A stretch of DNA of 64,000 nucleotides. Origin: Mangifera indica (taxonomy: Eukaryota; Streptophyta; Magnoliopsida; Sapindales; Anacardiaceae). The position numbers were made by a program, and so were the translations under genes. The stretch is from the NCBI RefSeq assembly GCF_011075055.1, contig NC_058152.1:372001-436000 (forward strand), given 5' to 3'. Below are positions 60,850 through 64,000 of the stretch, one piece after another (position 1 is the stretch's first letter; each line of letters begins with the position of its first letter). The notes under the pieces were generated by a model, which saw only the letters and a program-made list of their open reading frames with translations, made no database searches and had not been told where the DNA came from.

Positions 60850-61115
60850 AGGATTTGAGTCCGGCCCAGCCTGAATATGGATTGATTCGAATTGTCAAAG
60901 AGATGACATTAGATGATCGTTACTGGGATGAATATTATCACCGGTGGAATAAATAATAGAATCAATGGGTTGAAAAATGTCACCGACAGAATAAACAATA
61001 TTATTGAAAAAATATTTAAATTAATTTCAAACCAATTATCAAACTAAAACTTTAACTCAAATTGAATCTAATATCAAATTTAGCAAAATTATTTCGATTT
61101 TGATTCACTCCTACT
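60850..61115 (+). repeat. Dispersed AT-rich element relative
   Basis: Ordered similarity to 52457-52985 and 38430-38705: 'attgattcgaatt', two 'aga/gaataaa-aataatat-at' blocks, 'aaattaatttcaaaccaatt', 'actaaaactttaactcaaatt' and an end 'gattttgattcactccta'. Confidence 0.5.
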
Positions 61116-61549
61116 TTTTCCTCTAAAATTTAAAAACTAAAAAATAAAGATAAAAATATTATTTTTCTTCCAAAAAAATTCACCAAACTATCATATCACA
61201 TTTACCTAGCCCGCTCTAGCTATTCTTGTGTAGAAATCATATCGAGTTGTATGATTTCAATGCAATTGCACACAAAAAAAAAAAATGATCAAACCAAAAT
61301 TCCATCAAACAAAATGTTATACAACAAAATCATACCTCGGATGTGATTTCAATAGTCAAATCCAACTACATTAGTAATAACCTCATTTAAATGTAAAATG
61401 ATAATTAAAAAACAAAATAATTAAAAATATTATAATATGTTTTAATTTTAATTCGAAAGGTATAAATTATTTTTCGCGAGGGGAAATATAAAATACTCTT
61501 TAAAAAAAGGTATTCAAAAGCCAAAAACTAGCAATAATACTTTATAAAC

Positions 61550-61675
61550 AAATGGTGAATATAAACGACACAAACAAACTAATACATTATACATTATCAC
61601 ATATTCATATCATCATTTAATTAAATAATATAATTATAATAATATATCAATTTGTTTATATCTTTTAGTACCCAC
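61550..61675. repeat. AT-rich palindromic element
   Basis: Arms 'aaacgacacaaacaaactaa' + 'tacattatacattatcacat' and 'atatcaatttgtttatatc' are rough reverse complements around an AT centre. Same style as 41120-41285. Confidence 0.45.
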
Positions 61676-62271
61676 ATTTTGTTTGTATAATTAAAAAGCT
61701 ATGTGATTAAATAATGGCAATACTAAATACTAAGTTGAAAATTAATTATTTCTATCATTATATGTAGTAACATTATATAACATAGAGTCAAGTTTTTGTC
61801 ACATGTAAAAGATGTATGAATTGAACTCCTATTTTACATTATGACGGCAAAGACCATTACCATATATGGCCATATATAGTCTTGAAGCCATCTCAAAAAT
61901 AAATTTATGGGGAAGAAGGGAGGGTAACAATTCATCTTGTACAAGAGAGAACACCATCAAGTAAAGCTATAATTAGACAACCAAAGGTGGTAAATATTAC
62001 TTTTACTAATGAAACCTCTGTTAGTTGTCACCTCTTCCTACCTAGGTCAACAACTACAACAAACCATAGACACGAATAAGCTGAATCAACTCATCTCTCT
62101 CGCGTTTGCATCGGTTATTTATTCCGCAAAGAAGGAAGCAGAGGCAATGGGTGTCGAGCAAGGAACAAACATGAACCAAATATTGAACAAGCATAAATTT
62201 ATGATGATGCTAATCCTGCTTCTTGGCCACTTTTTTATGCACTGTTTCTTACACACAAGGATGGGCAAACC

Positions 62272-63972
62272 TTACTTAGGTCGCTTCCGATACGGGTACA
62301 TAATATCCTCAACACCCTCTTTTACGTAGTTCCCCACTCTCCGCATGTTCTTTGCCACTCCTGATGCAACCAGGTTTGCATTCCTTGTAAACCTGCAGTG
62401 TAGAACCAAAAGCAGAAATATAGCCTTCATGTAATTAGTCCATCAATACAAATTCTAGAAACTTAAAAAGTTGGGTTAAAATTATTAATTTCTCAAATAA
62501 TTTGCTTGCCTGTTCAGGAAGTTTTCTCCTGATTGATGAGCTGGCTTATTATGCACGCGAGATTGAGGGCGTTCATGCATATCTTCAACCAAAAAAAAAA
62601 ATCCCAAAAAGAAAGTAGATTATAACAAATGAAAAGGTCCCTAATGAACATTTCCTCACCCCCGAAGTAAAAAACCTTCTGCATTCTATTACAAAGTACT
62701 AGACTGTTGATTCAAATAGCAAATGGGACATGAGAATATAATCAAAACTTCACCAAGAGAACTATAACAATACTAACCAAAATAGGGAGACCATATAAAC
62801 CACCACCTTCAGAGATTCATCAAGAACTACTTCATAATTTCAAGAGCGTCCCGGGTTTCAAATTTAGATGTAATACTTTCGTTGTATGGTTATTTTCCTT
62901 GCAAATCTTTTTATGTCTTAATGTAATCCTCTTTCCCCTTTATCAGTATATTATCTTAATTCCACTGAGGTTTTAGTTAATATATAAATACACTAAAATC
63001 TTCAAAAACAATGCTAGTCCCTGCATGTTAGAAAAGGCATTAAAGAGGATGTGTGCTGACCGTAGACTAAGCACCTACAACCACTACTATTAACAAGGCC
63101 ATTTGCATGCGGCAAATGCTAGTCATTTATACTACTTATACCAAATAGACATACCCTAAATTGTGCATTTATGAATGCACATGATCATGGATACCCACAT
63201 GATCTCACCTACCCGCATATTCACAACAAACACACAAAATCAAGAAAGAAAGGATTTTAGAAAATCAAAAAAATGAAACAAATTTGAATCATTCAGGAGA
63301 CGAAATAACTGTATATATATTCACCACATATCTCAGGCTTAGATTTCTTACAACTCTCTCAGGTTTAAACCAATAGCCATTGCGTTCAAAAGTTCAAACC
63401 CCAATCTGCATGGACAAGTGATGGCCTTCGCCAAACAGGGAGGTTAGGGTCTGGAAAAAATCATATTTCTCTTGAATTTACAAGAACCAAAAAAGGTATT
63501 ATAAAATGGTAGGTTAATCTAATAAAGTTCACATTGAATCATTTGCTTTTATTTTAATTTGGCATACCACAAAAAGTGTAATTCCGAGTAGATTGTCCAT
63601 CTGACTTTTCTCCCCCTTATGGAAATATTTTCTTTCATTTGTCTATGCCATAATGAAGAAATGGGGGTCCAGAATTCCACAATTTTAAATAGATTAATAT
63701 TGTTCTATATTAATTATAGTTTTAAAGCGAATCACTAATTAAATCAATTGTGTTCATTGCATTGTTGTATTTCAACAAAAGTGGACACAATGAGCAACAA
63801 GAGCAAGACTACATTAAACTGAAGAAATAGAAAAATAATAAATCACAAAAAAACTGTAAACTAAGACAATTCCCTCACCTTCTCTATCGTGAGCACGAGC
63901 AGGAGTAGGAGAAGGAGCAGGAGCTTTTCTATCCACTAGAAGCTGCGGTAACTCATACAAGTCAGACAGCAT
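62272..63972 (-). CDS. Small plant protein of unknown function ending in YPYRKRPK
   Basis: Reconstructed by splicing on the minus strand: exons 63972-63879, 62582-62510, 62392-62272; 95 residues if the ATG at 63972 is the start. Sequence runs MLSDLYELPQLLVDRK, a Pro/Ala linker (APAPSPTPARAHDRED), a polar His/Gln-rich stretch, then NRFTRNANLVASGVAKNM and RRVGNYVKEGVEDIMYPYRK-RPK. The last 40 residues look like a conserved amphipathic helix plus basic tail found in small plant proteins I cannot name. Intron 2 uses a GC donor (CAG|GCAAGC). The first exon may instead begin at an acceptor inside it (TATGAG|TTACCG), with the true start beyond the right edge of the window; the pyrimidine tract just upstream makes this a real possibility. 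No function is inferred. Confidence 0.65.
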
Positions 63973-64000
63973 ATGTTGGCAATAAAAAGATAGTTAAAAA

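Larger units (their letters stand above)
60388..62271. other. Intergenic region
   Basis: 60388-60760 should hold the 5' UTR and promoter of the DUF1640 gene. 60850-61115 is a relative of the AT-rich dispersed element (cores 'gaataaataatagaatcaat' and 'cagaataaacaatattattg', end 'gattcactccta'). 61550-61670 is a palindromic AT-rich element (aaacaaactaatacatta against atatcaatttgtttat). No supported gene. Confidence 0.5.

Noticed and set aside
62009..62329. 106-codon plus-strand frame starting MKPLLVVTSSYLGQQL
   Set aside because: Its end overlaps the conserved final exon of the minus-strand gene, and the rest would be that gene's 3' flank. No domain recognised and no supporting splice or promoter signals.
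1..64000. CRISPR arrays, bacterial operons, prophage or organelle DNA
   Set aside because: No regularly spaced identical short repeats, no polycistronic gene packing, and spliced nuclear-type genes throughout.

Overview
The window is nuclear DNA of a flowering plant, almost certainly a core eudicot. All coding genes but two have several exons with GT-AG introns, intergenic DNA is very AT-rich, and gene content is plant-specific: a PMT-type Golgi methyltransferase, a B-class MADS-box gene, a GATA factor, a CYP84A P450, LRR proteins and a glycine-rich secreted protein. The MADS gene belongs to the TM6 branch of the AP3 lineage, which Brassicaceae have lost, so a crucifer is unlikely. I do not name a species.

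Layout. 1-3216 (+): the last eight exons of a pectin/Golgi PMT-family methyltransferase, cut by the left edge. 3978-5505 (-): secretory-type CPYC glutaredoxin. 6627-6926 (-): small OXLD1-like Cys-motif protein. 8491-11245 (+): TM6-like MADS-box gene, seven exons. 13121-17717 (+): FHA-domain homologue of microspherule protein 1, seven exons. 20009-21286 (+): single-exon LRR protein. 22913-27211: a decayed LRR locus, with a short C-terminal fragment (+), a six-copy degenerate tandem repeat and a near full-length LRR pseudogene (-) carrying four disabling lesions; fragment and pseudogene form an inverted pair. 28155-28226 (-): tRNA-Pro(CGG). 35461-36719 (+): GATA factor. 41303-41986 (-): glycine-rich secreted protein with apparent frame slippage. 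53456-55060 (+): ferulate 5-hydroxylase (CYP84A). 57691-60375 (-): mitochondrial DUF1640/CCDC90-like protein. 62272-63972 (-): small conserved-looking protein using a GC-AG intron.

Between genes lie long gene-poor stretches (28.2-35.4, 36.7-41.3, 42.0-53.4 kb) with small non-autonomous elements, including one intact element with 17-bp terminal inverted repeats at 52457-52759, relatives of its AT-rich core at several places, palindromic AT-rich elements, tandem duplications and microsatellites. I saw no intact transposase or reverse transcriptase.

The genes are separate transcription units and show no sign of a cluster. Two act in cell-wall related processes (PMT, F5H), three in transcription or chromatin (TM6, GATA, MCRS1-like), and others in redox or mitochondria (glutaredoxin, OXLD1-like, DUF1640). 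Exon boundaries were placed by hand from splice consensus, reading-frame continuity and remembered family structure; no alignment or search was run.
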